From the NCBI GenBank assembly GCA_934757855.1, contig CAKVLR010000002.1, positions 124,001 to 188,000 of the forward strand: a stretch of 64,000 bases of DNA. The letters run 5' to 3'. This DNA comes from an uncultured Clostridia bacterium (GTDB lineage: Bacteria; Bacillota; Clostridia; Christensenellales; UBA1242). The position numbers were made by a program, and so were the translations under genes. Positions 26,113 to 38,249 of the stretch are shown here, in pieces; position 1 is the stretch's first letter, and the number at the start of each line of letters is the position of its first letter. The notes beneath the pieces were generated by a model that was not told the origin of the DNA, made no database searches, and was given only the letters and a program-made list of their open reading frames with translations.

Positions 26113-27285
26113 ATGTATTTTGAATTTATAAATTCCGTTAAAATTTGTTCGGGCGAAAACGCTCTCGAAAACATTGGTTACGAACTCGATTTTTTGGGTT
26201 GCACCCACCCTATGATTTTGAGTGATAACGGCATAAAAAAGAGTGGACTTTTAGACAAAGTGCTTGCCATTTTAAAGCAAAATGGAGTAAATTGCGATTG
26301 CGTGTTTACCGATATTCCAGCCGATAGTAGCACGGCAGTTATCAATGAAATAGCGCAAAACTATGCGCAAAACGAATGTAACGGCATTATTGCGTGCGGT
26401 GGTGGTTCGGTAATTGATACAGCAAAAGGCGCAAGACTTGTTTTGTCGCAAAAAAGCAACGATATTTTGGCACTTTCTGGAAATGAAGTGATAAAAAAAG
26501 GTAATCATATTCCTTTTGTTGTGCTACCCACCACCTGCGGGACTGGTAGCGAATGTACGGCAGTTGCGGTTATCAAAAATCACGGCACAAGCATCAAAAT
26601 GGAGTTTATTTCGAGCGAACTTTTACCTGATACGACTATCATTGATGCAAGGCTAACCGAAACCCTGCCCGCTAGGCTAATTGCAAGTAGCGCAATGGAC
26701 GCATTAGTGCATTGTATCGAGGCTTTTTCTAGCGCGCAAAAAAATCCTATTAGCGATGCGTACGCCTCTGCTGGTATGAAAATGATTGTAGAAAATTTAC
26801 CAAAAGTGCTTTCCGCCCCAACAAAAGAAGCAAGACAAACACTAAATCTTGCTTCTACCCTTGCGGGTATCGCATTTAGTAACGCAATGGTTGGTGCAGT
26901 CCACGCAATTGGTCACGCGTGCGGTGGCGAATGTGGCGTACCTCACGGAAACGCTATGGCAGTACTTTTGCCCGCTTGTATGAAATTTAACCTTGATGCG
27001 TGCCGTGCGGAATATGGTGAAATGCTATTATATCTTGCTGGTGCTGATATTTACGCCTCTACACCTAGTGATAAACGCGCGGAAAAAACCATAGAATTTG
27101 TGATTGACTTTGAGCAAAAAATTCAGCAACTTAGCGGTATTTCCCTGCGTTTGAGCGATTATAATGTAACAAAAGAAAACTTGCCCGCAATCGCCAAAAA
27201 AGCCCTTAATGATGGTGCTTCTATCGCAAATAAAAAGACCCTCACCGAGCCTGATATTATGAACATTTTGCAAAAAAGCCTATAA
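26113..27285 (+). CDS. Iron-containing alcohol dehydrogenase (group III)
   Basis: A 390-aa NAD(P)-linked oxidoreductase of the iron-ADH family. GGGSVIDTAKG at residues 96-106 binds the cofactor and LPTTCGTGSE follows at 138-147. The metal ligands are Asp196, His200, His264 and His278 (DALVHCIEAFSS, AVHAIGHACGG, PHGN), which agree with the pattern in lactaldehyde reductase FucO. Substrates in this family range from ethanol and butanol to 1,2-propanediol. The small SCP2-like gene directly upstream and a terminator at the end complete the unit. Confidence 0.92.
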   Translation: MYFEFINSVKICSGENALENIGYELDFLGCTHPMILSDNGIKKSGLLDKVLAILKQNGVNCDCVFTDIPADSSTAVINEIAQNYAQNECNGIIACGGGSVIDTAKGARLVLSQKSNDILALSGNEVIKKGNHIPFVVLPTTCGTGSECTAVAVIKNHGTSIKMEFISSELLPDTTIIDARLTETLPARLIASSAMDALVHCIEAFSSAQKNPISDAYASAGMKMIVENLPKVLSAPTKEARQTLNLASTLAGIAFSNAMVGAVHAIGHACGGECGVPHGNAMAVLLPACMKFNLDACRAEYGEMLLYLAGADIYASTPSDKRAEKTIEFVIDFEQKIQQLSGISLRLSDYNVTKENLPAIAKKALNDGASIANKKTLTEPDIMNILQKSL

Positions 27286-27288
27286 ACT

Positions 27289-27315
27289 AAAAAGCCTTTT
27301 TTAAGGGCTTTTTTT
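27289..27315 (+). terminator. Terminator of the alcohol dehydrogenase gene
   Basis: AAAAAGCC (27289-27296) pairs with GGCTTTTT (27306-27313) around a 9-base loop, followed by a T-run. Confidence 0.8.
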
Positions 27316-27348
27316 GTAAAACACGACTAAAATTGAATCTTAATTTTA

Positions 27349-28278
27349 TTATGCTTTATTAGCCGAATGAAGGACATTTGTCATTTTATCTTTTACAAAC
27401 TCACGCATAGCATCTTTGCTGGCTTGCAAGTACTTGCGCGGATCAAAAACGGTTGGGTTTTCAGCCAAAAATTTACGCACGGTTGCGGTAAACACCATAC
27501 GCAAATCCGTGTCGCAATTCACCTTGCTAATACCATTTGCGCACGCGAGTGCAATCATTTCCTCAGGCACGCCTTTTGCGCCTTGCACATTACCGCCGAA
27601 CTCGTTTATCGTGCTGACATATTTTTGAGGCACGCTACTTGCACCGTGCAAAACGAGTGGAGTATCAGGCAAAAGAGAATTTACTGCTTGCAAAATATCA
27701 ATTCGCAATTTTGCATCGCCGTTAAATTTGTATGCACCGTGACTAGTACCGATTGCAATAGCGAGGCTATCTACCCCAGTTTTCTTGACAAAATCAACCG
27801 CTTGCTCGGGGTCAGTATAACGGTGGACATCGCTAGAAACATCATCTTCTACGCCCGCAAGCACGCCAAGTTCACCCTCGACCACCACGCCTCTTTTGTG
27901 CGCGTAATCAACCACTTTTTTGGTAATTGCGACATTTTCCTCATAAGGCAAACTGCTACCATCTATCATTACACTATTAAAGCCCAAATCAATTACATTT
28001 GTTACTGTATCGTATGTTTTACCGTGGTCCAAGTGCAATGCAACTGGCGCATCGGTCATCTCTAAAATGCCATTTGCTATATACTTTATATAATGAGGTT
28101 CTGCATATCTAAGTCCCCCCTCACTCAGTGCCAAAATCGCAGGAGAATTACACTCTGCACTTGCATCAACAATCGCGCGCATAATCTCGATACTGCTAAA
28201 ATTGAAATGCCCTACGCCGTATTTACCTTTTTTCGCTTTCATAAGCATTTCGTACTCGTTCGCAAACTTATTTGCCAT
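27349..28278 (-). CDS. fba: Class II fructose-bisphosphate aldolase
   Basis: This zinc enzyme splits fructose 1,6-bisphosphate in glycolysis. The 309-aa protein has VGHFNFSSIE, the metal and catalytic motif LHLDHG (Asp84, His85), GTSHGAYKF, LVLHGASSVP and KVNCDTDLR. The length and order are those of Firmicute class II enzymes. AGGAG lies 7 bases before the ATG. It is a single gene, convergent with the alcohol dehydrogenase. Confidence 0.95.
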   Translation of the reverse strand: MANKFANEYEMLMKAKKGKYGVGHFNFSSIEIMRAIVDASAECNSPAILALSEGGLRYAEPHYIKYIANGILEMTDAPVALHLDHGKTYDTVTNVIDLGFNSVMIDGSSLPYEENVAITKKVVDYAHKRGVVVEGELGVLAGVEDDVSSDVHRYTDPEQAVDFVKKTGVDSLAIAIGTSHGAYKFNGDAKLRIDILQAVNSLLPDTPLVLHGASSVPQKYVSTINEFGGNVQGAKGVPEEMIALACANGISKVNCDTDLRMVFTATVRKFLAENPTVFDPRKYLQASKDAMREFVKDKMTNVLHSANKA

Positions 28279-28366
28279 AATTGCTCCTTTTTTGTTTAAA
28301 ACTAACTATATTTTAACCGAATTTTGTAAAAATAGCAAATAAATTGTAAAAGTTAGTCAAATTCAT

Positions 28367-28395
28367 TTGAAAAAAAACAAATAAAATAATATAAT
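28367..28395 (+). promoter_or_regulatory. Promoter of the glycosyltransferase-like/gap operon
   Basis: TTGAAA (28367-28372) and TATAAT (28390-28395) are 17 bp apart. The run 28443-32258 (glycosyltransferase-like, gap, TM2, mnmA) has gaps of only 7-11 bp and is probably transcribed from here. Confidence 0.75.
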
Positions 28396-28442
28396 ATGTA
28401 TAAACTAAACTTGAATTAGTTAAAAATTGAGAGGTATTATTT

Positions 28443-30679
<2,237 letters not shown>

Positions 30680-30688
30680 GGAGATTAA

Positions 30689-31168
30689 ATGCGCTGTCCA
30701 AATTGTGGTGCTAGAATGAACAAAAATGTCAACATTTGCTATAAATGTGGCACAAAATTATCACAAATTCAGCACGCCAGTCATCAAGCGGTAACAAAGG
30801 CTCGCGCAGAGTTTGAGCCTGAAAAAGTGGTATATACTACCTACCCGCCCGCTGATTTAAACTATAAAAATACTCTTTTACTTTGCATATTTTTAGGACT
30901 TTTTGGTGCGCATTATTTCTATGTAAAACGCCCTATCGTAGGCACAATTTTTTGCGTGTGTTGGTCGATTGTTATATTATTTAATGTCATTTGTGGCGCG
31001 GTATGTGGCGTGGTAAACGGGCTACCTGATTACGAAAGTTATGGATTACAAGTGCCATTTGTGTTTATCGCAATGATGAGCGCACTATTGACTTGTTTTT
31101 GGGTATATGATATATTTAGAATTGCTTTCAAACGATTTAAAGTACCCGTTGTACTAGAAGATAAATGA
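30689..31168 (+). CDS. TM2-domain protein with an N-terminal zinc ribbon
   Basis: A 159-aa protein of unknown role. Residues 3-20 form a zinc ribbon (Cys3, Cys6, Cys17, Cys20). After a linker comes the TM2 domain: LLLCIFLGLFGAHYFYVKRPIVGTIF, with the conserved GxxGAHxFY pattern, plus two further hydrophobic segments to about residue 148. Proteins of this layout are common in Firmicutes. AAGGAG lies 6 bases before the ATG; it lies 9 bp after gap and 7 bp before mnmA. Confidence 0.85.
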   Translation: MRCPNCGARMNKNVNICYKCGTKLSQIQHASHQAVTKARAEFEPEKVVYTTYPPADLNYKNTLLLCIFLGLFGAHYFYVKRPIVGTIFCVCWSIVILFNVICGAVCGVVNGLPDYESYGLQVPFVFIAMMSALLTCFWVYDIFRIAFKRFKVPVVLEDK

Positions 31169-31175
31169 GGTTTAA

Positions 31176-32258
<1,083 letters not shown>

Positions 32259-32360
32259 CAAAATTACGCGGGTTCCCCCAGCGTTTTTTAAAATAAAAAA
32301 TACTACATTTTTTCAAGTGGACTAAGCCCCGCTTTATTTTTTGCAGTATTTTCATTAAAA

Positions 32361-33281
32361 TTATTTTGCTTGTAAGCATTGTTTCATTTGTTCAAAAGAC
32401 TTACTTTTTTCTTGCTCAATTCCATAAATTTCATCAGCAAAGGCAGATAAGTTGTTTAATCGGCGTTTTGCTGAATTTTTAGCAATAGTAGTTGCTTGCT
32501 CACCACGCGCAACACTTAAATTACACCATTTCAAGCAAGCAATATCATTTTCTCCATCACCAAAATAGATAATATCTCTTACATCTTGCGGTAAATTTGC
32601 ATCTAATTTTTGGATTTCTTTTAGAGCGAACCATTTGTTCATTGCAGGCGCAGAAATATATTTTTCACTATATGTAGAATAATTATCTCCAAATAACATC
32701 GCTAATTTTGAATGAATTTCGGCTTTTTTGTCTTTACTAAGAGTAAAGAAATACATTTCATTTATATTACCAATTTCATTGATAAGGTCATCTATATTTT
32801 TAAAAGATGCAATATCAATATCTTGTAACTTCATTCCAGCACTACCCTTTTTGGCATCGTGCTTTTTAAAGAAATACATAGCGACCTTGTTCGCAATAGA
32901 ATCAGGACAATCTACAAAATTGCCTTTTTCTGTCGCATACATTGCAATACAATTTTTGTCTACCGCACGAGCGTACAGTAACGCATCTTCAATATCACTC
33001 TCAGCAAAATGTTCATTCTTTACATTTTTACCATCAGGCGAATAAATGAGTCCACCACCGTTAGCACCAATCCACGCTTTTATAGGAACGCCACCGATTG
33101 CTTCATTAATTTGTCTTAAAGCGTCTTGCGCCACACTCAAACTACCTCCTGTCAATAAAATAAAAGTAGTTTGTCTTTTGTCGGCCTTTTTGAAAATATC
33201 AATTACATCTAAGTCTAATTTACCAGTTTTATCAAGCAATGTACCTTCAACATCAAAAGCCAAAGTCAATTTCTTTTGCAT
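32361..33281 (-). CDS. HAD-superfamily phosphatase (Cof-like) with a DxEGT motif
   Basis: A 306-aa HAD hydrolase. Motif I is FDVEGTLLD: Asp10 is the nucleophile but the usual second Asp is Glu12. Motif II is LLTGG, motif IV is FGDGENDIACLKW near the C-terminus. The insert between them matches the C2 cap of Cof/YidA-type sugar phosphatases. The Asp-to-Glu change at +2 weakens or alters acid/base catalysis in HAD enzymes, so the activity may differ. The ATG is at 33281; no strong ribosome site was seen. It is convergent with mnmA. Confidence 0.85.
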   Translation of the reverse strand: MQKKLTLAFDVEGTLLDKTGKLDLDVIDIFKKADKRQTTFILLTGGSLSVAQDALRQINEAIGGVPIKAWIGANGGGLIYSPDGKNVKNEHFAESDIEDALLYARAVDKNCIAMYATEKGNFVDCPDSIANKVAMYFFKKHDAKKGSAGMKLQDIDIASFKNIDDLINEIGNINEMYFFTLSKDKKAEIHSKLAMLFGDNYSTYSEKYISAPAMNKWFALKEIQKLDANLPQDVRDIIYFGDGENDIACLKWCNLSVARGEQATTIAKNSAKRRLNNLSAFADEIYGIEQEKSKSFEQMKQCLQAK

Positions 33282-33434
33282 AAATTTCCCCCCGTCTATA
33301 TTTACTATTTACTTTTATTCTAAAAAGCATTATATCACAAAATATGCCAAAGTCAATATTTTTGCTAAAAAATAACTATTAAATTTTTCTTATAATTATT
33401 CAATTCGGTTTATTTTTATAACTTAAAAAATAAA

Positions 33435-33467
33435 TACTATGCAATGCATAATACATTGCATAGTACT
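33435..33467 (-). terminator. Terminator hairpin after ypeB built from GCATAGTAC repeats (locus D)
   Basis: TACTATGCAATG (33435-33446) and CATTGCATAGTA (33454-33465) form a perfect 12-bp stem with a 7-base loop. On the minus strand it is followed by TTTATTTTTTAAG. It lies 45 bp after the ypeB stop. The units keep the 12-bp repeat period seen at the other loci. Confidence 0.75.
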
Positions 33468-33511
33468 ATATTTTACTGTTTATTATCATAAATTTAATAT
33501 TTTTAAATAGT

Positions 33512-34840
33512 TTACATTAATAATTCGCCATCATCAGTTTCTACAACTTTTTGTATATTTATTTGCTGTCCATTCTTCGCATCAATATATACATAATATG
33601 TCGAACCATCACCTATACCCATAAACTCATAACAAAGCGTTTCACCCACATATTCATTTGGCACAATTACAAGTTTTACAGTACGCACATCTAACTCACT
33701 AGTTAAATTTTTGCGCGCCTCGATTTCATTTATACTTGCTCCAAAATCGCTTCGCTCCGTGTGATTATATGCCCAACTTCTAGCCTCAAAACCCACAATT
33801 TCACCTGTATTTTGTGCTACTTTTACCTTTATCATATCAGGGTAAATGGTGACATTTTTGATTATAGGAGTCAAATTTATATACACAAAACCTTGACTAA
33901 TCGTACTCCAAACTGCTTTTAAATCTTTAAATCCTAGATTACTTGCAAAATTTTCTGCAATCGTACGACATTCATCTTCTGTTTTTGTCGCACTGCCTGC
34001 ATCTACACTACCATTAAATTGCAACAAAATTCCATCGCGTTTGGTGACTTGCGCATAGTAATTTTGACCATTTTTTTCTAGTGAAAAATTAAATGTATCA
34101 AATTCGCCGTTTGTTTCGCCACTAGCGGAAACTTGAAAATCAGGGAACCACTTTTTTACTCGATTGAGTGCTTCTTCACTGTTAATTTCATTTGTGCTTA
34201 GCCCTTTTATCTCCTTGTTTGTGACAGAATCACTGAACGGACCATCATAAATCAACTGCGGATACTCAACTATCTCATTTTTGAGCCCGCCAAATTCATT
34301 ATTAAAATTACTATCGCCCTTGTTTGGGTCTTTTACATTATCTACAATTTTATAGTCCCCAGACACAAGCACGGTGAGTCGGTTTAACTCGTATTTAATG
34401 TCCTGACTAGAAGCGTGTAGTGATGCAATTTGGTCCATATCATCAAGACTGATTTTTTTGCCACTCGCCAAATCTTGTTGCAAAACAAGGCAAAACCCGC
34501 TTAATTGATTGATAAAAGTAGTTGTTTTGTTTATCGCGTTGTGTTCAATAGGAAGCGTTGCAATATTATTTTGCGCAGAGTTTGCAAGCGCTACCACATT
34601 TGCAAGATACCTTTCTTGCACTTTTGCATCAGTGGCAACTTTCAATTTCGATAAATTTGACTCAATATTGTTGATATTATCGGTTAATTCGTAAAGATTC
34701 CGCTCATATACATATTCAAGTTGAGTTTTGTATATACCCAAACTATTTGAAGTAAGCCCCCAACTCACACCTGTAAATGTTACCGCACCTACCGCCAGCA
34801 CACACCCAACAATCGTGAGTGCTATAGCCCATTTTTTCAT
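33512..34840 (-). CDS. ypeB: Germination protein YpeB
   Basis: YpeB localises and stabilises the cortex-lytic enzyme SleB in the spore. The 442-aa protein starts with one membrane segment (about 4-27), then a long helical part (NLYELTDNINNIESNLSKLKVATDAK, QERYLANVVALANSAQNNIATLP) and C-terminal PepSY-type domains (SKNGQ-like strands, EARKNLTSELDVRTVKLVIVP, CYEFMGIGDGSTYYVYIDAKNGQQ). The first of these quoted patterns is only approximate. AAGGGG lies before ATG 34840; a TTG eight codons earlier is less likely. It follows sleB by 13 bp, the usual partner order. Confidence 0.93.
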   Translation of the reverse strand: MKKWAIALTIVGCVLAVGAVTFTGVSWGLTSNSLGIYKTQLEYVYERNLYELTDNINNIESNLSKLKVATDAKVQERYLANVVALANSAQNNIATLPIEHNAINKTTTFINQLSGFCLVLQQDLASGKKISLDDMDQIASLHASSQDIKYELNRLTVLVSGDYKIVDNVKDPNKGDSNFNNEFGGLKNEIVEYPQLIYDGPFSDSVTNKEIKGLSTNEINSEEALNRVKKWFPDFQVSASGETNGEFDTFNFSLEKNGQNYYAQVTKRDGILLQFNGSVDAGSATKTEDECRTIAENFASNLGFKDLKAVWSTISQGFVYINLTPIIKNVTIYPDMIKVKVAQNTGEIVGFEARSWAYNHTERSDFGASINEIEARKNLTSELDVRTVKLVIVPNEYVGETLCYEFMGIGDGSTYYVYIDAKNGQQINIQKVVETDDGELLM

Positions 34841-34853
34841 AAATTTACCCCTT

Positions 34854-35525
34854 TTAAACTGCAAAATTATGCTTGCCGATTTTTACTACAATTTTTCTCG
34901 ACCATATCCAACTACTGGTAGCAGTTGCTGGATTGTAGTAGTAAATTGCGCCATAAGTCGGGTCCCAACCATTCAAAGCATCGCGCGCCGCATTGTATGC
35001 AGACTGGTTTGGCTTTAAATTAATTTGCCCATCATTGACCGCAGTAAATGCCCACGGCTGATAAATTACCCCGTACACAGTATTTGGAAATTTACTGCTT
35101 TTCACACGATTTAAAATTACTGCACCGATTGCCACTTGCCCAACATACGGCTCACCTCTCGCCTCCGCGTGAATACATTTTGCAAGCAAATACAAATCAT
35201 TACTACTTTGAGAACTAAGGCTCATACCAAGTGCGCTTGCCGTCTTACTCCCAACAATTCCATCAGCAGTGAGTCCGTTATTTTTTTGAAATTTTTTCAC
35301 TGCATTTTTAGTTTGAGTGCCATAAATTCCGTCAACTGAACCTTTGTAATAGCCCCAATTTTTGAGTTTTTGTTGCACGGTCTTTACTTGATTTGTAGTC
35401 AGTCCAGTCGCAACGACCTGCTCAGTTGTGTAAATATCAGCGTTGTAAATCCCAACATACCCCACACAAGCAATCGTAATAAAACACAAACAAAGCGCAA
35501 ACATTTTGATAACTTTATTTTTCAT
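34854..35525 (-). CDS. sleB: Spore cortex-lytic enzyme SleB
   Basis: SleB cleaves muramic-delta-lactam cortex peptidoglycan during germination. The 223-aa protein has a signal peptide or membrane anchor (about 7-27), a PG_binding_1 domain (43-99, VQQKLKNWGYYKGSVDGIYGTQT) and a hydrolase domain with the catalytic Glu121 in HAEARGEPYVGQVAIGAVILNR. The length is in the family range. Its start overlaps the spoIIR stop by one base and ypeB follows, so spoIIR-sleB-ypeB is one operon. Confidence 0.95.
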   Translation of the reverse strand: MKNKVIKMFALCLCFITIACVGYVGIYNADIYTTEQVVATGLTTNQVKTVQQKLKNWGYYKGSVDGIYGTQTKNAVKKFQKNNGLTADGIVGSKTASALGMSLSSQSSNDLYLLAKCIHAEARGEPYVGQVAIGAVILNRVKSSKFPNTVYGVIYQPWAFTAVNDGQINLKPNQSAYNAARDALNGWDPTYGAIYYYNPATATSSWIWSRKIVVKIGKHNFAV

Positions 35526-36070
35526 TATTTTCCTCCAAAGAACGAATTAATTATTTCTTTCAATTTCGAACGATATACAATTTGACCCGAATTATCCTCA
35601 CTGCCCACAAAACATAAGGGCGGATATGCCACGCACCACCAGTTATTACCACTAGCACTACCTAATTCCAAAATCAAACTATCATATTCCCCACTTTCAA
35701 GTACGACATCATCATAGCACCTAGTAGGAAAATACTCGTTTCGCAAAATTGCCTTTGCGCCATAATTATAACCATTTTGTGTTAGCACTAAACCTGCAAC
35801 TTGCGAAATTTCATCTAGATGATTAGATATAATTTCTATTGCCTTTGGCTTTGTGTCTGCCTCTGCTAAAAATGGTGTTAAATATTCCACTACCACATCT
35901 TTTACCTTGTACTTTATTGCTTGGTCATCAGCCGAATTACTATTCGCTCTTATATGTATTCTCAAAAAACTATCCGCGGTCAACTCAGTTTGGCTTGCAT
36001 TACAATACCCAACTACACCGCCCAAAATTACCAAACAAAACGCAATCACAATACCTATTTTTCTCCACAT
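35525..36070 (-). CDS. spoIIR: Stage II sporulation protein R
   Basis: SpoIIR is made in the forespore and secreted to trigger SpoIIGA-dependent activation of SigE in the mother cell. The 181-aa protein has an N-terminal export segment (about 5-25) and the family motifs LRIHIRANSNSADDQAIKYKVKD, FPTRCYDDVVLESGEYDSL and NNWWCVAYPPLCF. Its place ahead of sleB and ypeB groups forespore-expressed genes. No clear SigF promoter was identified by eye in the 60 bases upstream. Confidence 0.95.
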   Translation of the reverse strand: MWRKIGIVIAFCLVILGGVVGYCNASQTELTADSFLRIHIRANSNSADDQAIKYKVKDVVVEYLTPFLAEADTKPKAIEIISNHLDEISQVAGLVLTQNGYNYGAKAILRNEYFPTRCYDDVVLESGEYDSLILELGSASGNNWWCVAYPPLCFVGSEDNSGQIVYRSKLKEIINSFFGGK

Positions 36071-36142
36071 ATTCTCACCTCAGTGATAAATATTGACTGT
36101 TACAATTAATTTAAACCAAAAAATATGTAAAAATAAAAAACA

Positions 36143-36168
36143 AGCGAATTTTATTGATTTTCGCTCAT
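36143..36168 (-). terminator. Weak hairpin between SipL-like gene and spoIIR
   Basis: AGCGAA (36143-36148) pairs with TTCGCT (36160-36165), followed on the minus strand by TTGTTTTTTATTTTT. It lies 74 bp upstream of the spoIIR start and could end transcription from the SipL-like gene. Confidence 0.5.
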
Positions 36169-36206
36169 TTTTTGCGTAAAAATATTGAATTTTTGCCGTT
36201 TTTATA

Positions 36207-36243
36207 TACTATGCATAGTACTATGCACGGTACTATGCAATGC
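36207..36243. repeat. GCATAGTAC 12-bp tandem repeat, locus E (three units)
   Basis: Three units in inverted orientation (TACTATGC with GCATAGTA inside) lie 13 bp after the SipL-like stop. They form TGCATAGTACTATGCA, a perfect 16-base palindrome at the centre. The period between units is again 12 bp. The T-run that follows on the minus strand is poor, so terminator function is less likely here than at loci C and D. Confidence 0.7.
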
Positions 36244-36255
36244 TTTTGAGATAAA

Positions 36256-37788
36256 TTACAACTGCTTTTCACGATAAACTATTATGCGTTGTGGAGTCGT
36301 AAAAGGAAATTGCAAATCTGGATTTTGTTGCATAATCAAATCGCCCGACACAACCAAAGCCTTTGACACTTCCCACAGATCTTTCGCCTCTGGTACAATA
36401 TAAAGTCCCATTGCGCCAGTATTTACTGTGCGCTTTTCGCCCAAAGTCACATTTTGCAAACTAGCCTCAGTGACATTTTCAAGCACTACCATTTCGATTG
36501 CCAACTCAGCCAAAATATCTATTTCTTTTGATTTTTTATTGCGTGCTTCAATGTCTTTTGACACAATATTTATATGATATGAGTTATTTTCATTTAAATT
36601 GTCTTTTTTAAGCGCAATGTTAAATGGTACTTCCGCAAATACTGATTGCGTGGTCGCATTTTCATCATCAAGCACATAGATTACATTACAGTTTAACACA
36701 CCTGCAATATTTAATTGGCTATCTACTACTTCTGTTGATTTTACGACCACATTACCTGAACAAACCGCAAGTACTTTGTCAATTCGCGGAGAATCTTCAC
36801 CCAGTACTATGCTACCATCAATTTTTTCAAAAGTTAACTCACTCGCGCCTAGCGTTTGAGAAACGAAACTAGAATATTCATTATTTAGTAAATAATGCGG
36901 ACAAAATGCATCGACTACCGCCTCACAAGTCTTAGTTTGTCGCACAAAAATGTTTGTTTTTACTATATTTTTAAGCAAAATTGTACCTTTTGCGCTATTT
37001 AACTCGCCTTGCAACTCGTATTGAGTATTCGAACTTTGTGCAGTCGCTGACACTATATCCTGAGTCGTAATATTTGTTGCACGCAATTCGTGATTAAATT
37101 CTTGCGTGTATTTTTGGCTTTTAAGTTTTGGTTGCTCATCGTTGGTAAGGTAAATTAAATTTGTATAAGCCTCCCCTTTTAGAGCGACTACATCGTTTCC
37201 AGCCTCCGCTTTTGATAGAGCCACTTTGCTTTCAACAGACAAAATTTTACTTACCGAGGTTGGCAAATCTAACTCCAAATTTAATTCAAAATCTTGCGCA
37301 GACCCAGCAACCACTGTGGTATAATTTATCAAATCTTTTTTGACTTGTGCAATCGGCAGTTCTTCGATATACTTCACTTTTTCAGTAGCAAGGGTTATAG
37401 GACTTACCGAAACATTACAAGTAAAAGTGACTGCTTGCTCCGAGGCTTGCACGCTGTTCACTCCCAAAAGTTGAGCAGTCGCAAACATTTCACTATTCTG
37501 CGTAATCTCACTATTCATAATGTGAGCGGTAAAGCCATTTGTTCCTTCCAAACAAGAAAAACCGCCCTCAACATTTTCAACTAGCACTTTTACGCATAGT
37601 TTGCCATCAATTTGCACACTACCAGCACTAGGTGTTACATTTTCTACATACGGATTAGCACTCACTGATACCACTCGTGAGATAGCGCCTTCGCTTGCCG
37701 ATAATGTCATCACAACTGGCACACCCTCTCCCGTTTGCTGTTTTGTGTATTTTATCTCTAGTTCTGCGCTTTTTGGTTCAAATGCCAT
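36256..37788 (-). CDS. sipL: SipL/DUF3794-family spore protein with a C-terminal LysM-like segment
   Basis: A 510-aa protein with repeated DUF3794 (SPOCS) domains: strands such as ITLATEKVKYIEELPIAQV, CEAVVDAFCPHYLLNNEYSS and GVLNCNVIYVLDDENATT recur across the chain in two or three blocks. The C-terminus, VPEAKDLWEVSKALVVSGDLIMQQNPDLQ, looks like a LysM domain. This architecture is that of SipL, the C. difficile coat morphogenetic partner of SpoIVA. It is a single gene between spoIIR and veg. The assignment to SipL proper is probable, but several related DUF3794-LysM proteins exist. Confidence 0.8.
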   Translation of the reverse strand: MAFEPKSAELEIKYTKQQTGEGVPVVMTLSASEGAISRVVSVSANPYVENVTPSAGSVQIDGKLCVKVLVENVEGGFSCLEGTNGFTAHIMNSEITQNSEMFATAQLLGVNSVQASEQAVTFTCNVSVSPITLATEKVKYIEELPIAQVKKDLINYTTVVAGSAQDFELNLELDLPTSVSKILSVESKVALSKAEAGNDVVALKGEAYTNLIYLTNDEQPKLKSQKYTQEFNHELRATNITTQDIVSATAQSSNTQYELQGELNSAKGTILLKNIVKTNIFVRQTKTCEAVVDAFCPHYLLNNEYSSFVSQTLGASELTFEKIDGSIVLGEDSPRIDKVLAVCSGNVVVKSTEVVDSQLNIAGVLNCNVIYVLDDENATTQSVFAEVPFNIALKKDNLNENNSYHINIVSKDIEARNKKSKEIDILAELAIEMVVLENVTEASLQNVTLGEKRTVNTGAMGLYIVPEAKDLWEVSKALVVSGDLIMQQNPDLQFPFTTPQRIIVYREKQL

Positions 37789-37849
37789 TTCGCCCTCCTA
37801 AAATTTATTAGTAATATTCTATTTTAGGAAAACAAAAAATATGCAAAGT

Positions 37850-38092
37850 TTACTCTTTTACTTCGATTTTTACATCACCGCACAACACATCACTATAACT
37901 ATAACTCAATTTTTCCGTAGTCGTTGCATTTTTAAGTCTAACCACAAACACGCTATGATAAATATCTTCTAGCACTCCTTCGTAATGTGTGATTTTCTTT
38001 CTACCTTTGTTGACTTCCATTTCAATATATTTACCTTTTAATTTCAAAATTTCAGTCTTGACCTTGTTTAGGTCCATTGTTGGTTTACGCAT
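37850..38092 (-). CDS. veg: Veg family protein
   Basis: An 80-aa protein that starts MRKPTMDLNKVKTEILKLKGKYIEMEVNKGRKKI, with KITHYEGVLEDIYHSVFVV following, as in the Firmicute Veg family (biofilm- and germination-linked in B. subtilis). ATG 38092 has GGAGAGGTG upstream; the longer frame has no ribosome site. Its function here is unknown. Confidence 0.9.
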   Translation of the reverse strand: MRKPTMDLNKVKTEILKLKGKYIEMEVNKGRKKITHYEGVLEDIYHSVFVVRLKNATTTEKLSYSYSDVLCGDVKIEVKE

Positions 38093-38170
38093 AACACCTC
38101 TCCTCTGCATAAATGCTACGCATCTTGCCCTGTTTTTAATCAAATTGATAAAAAGTTGTGAAAATTAAAC

Positions 38171-38209
38171 AAAAAAACGCTATTTTTGTTAATTTTTTAG
38201 CGTTTTTCT
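38171..38209. terminator. Terminator after tkt
   Basis: AAAAACGCTA (38173-38182) pairs with TAGCGTTTTT (38198-38207) around a 15-base AT loop, followed by a T-run on the minus strand. Its symmetry would allow termination in both directions. Confidence 0.75.
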
Positions 38210-38249
38210 ATGCTTTTTTGTTATTTCATTAAAATTTAATATTAAAATA

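Noticed and set aside
27367..28065. 232-codon open frame opposite fba
   Set aside because: It lies fully inside the well-conserved aldolase, has no family features and no start signals.
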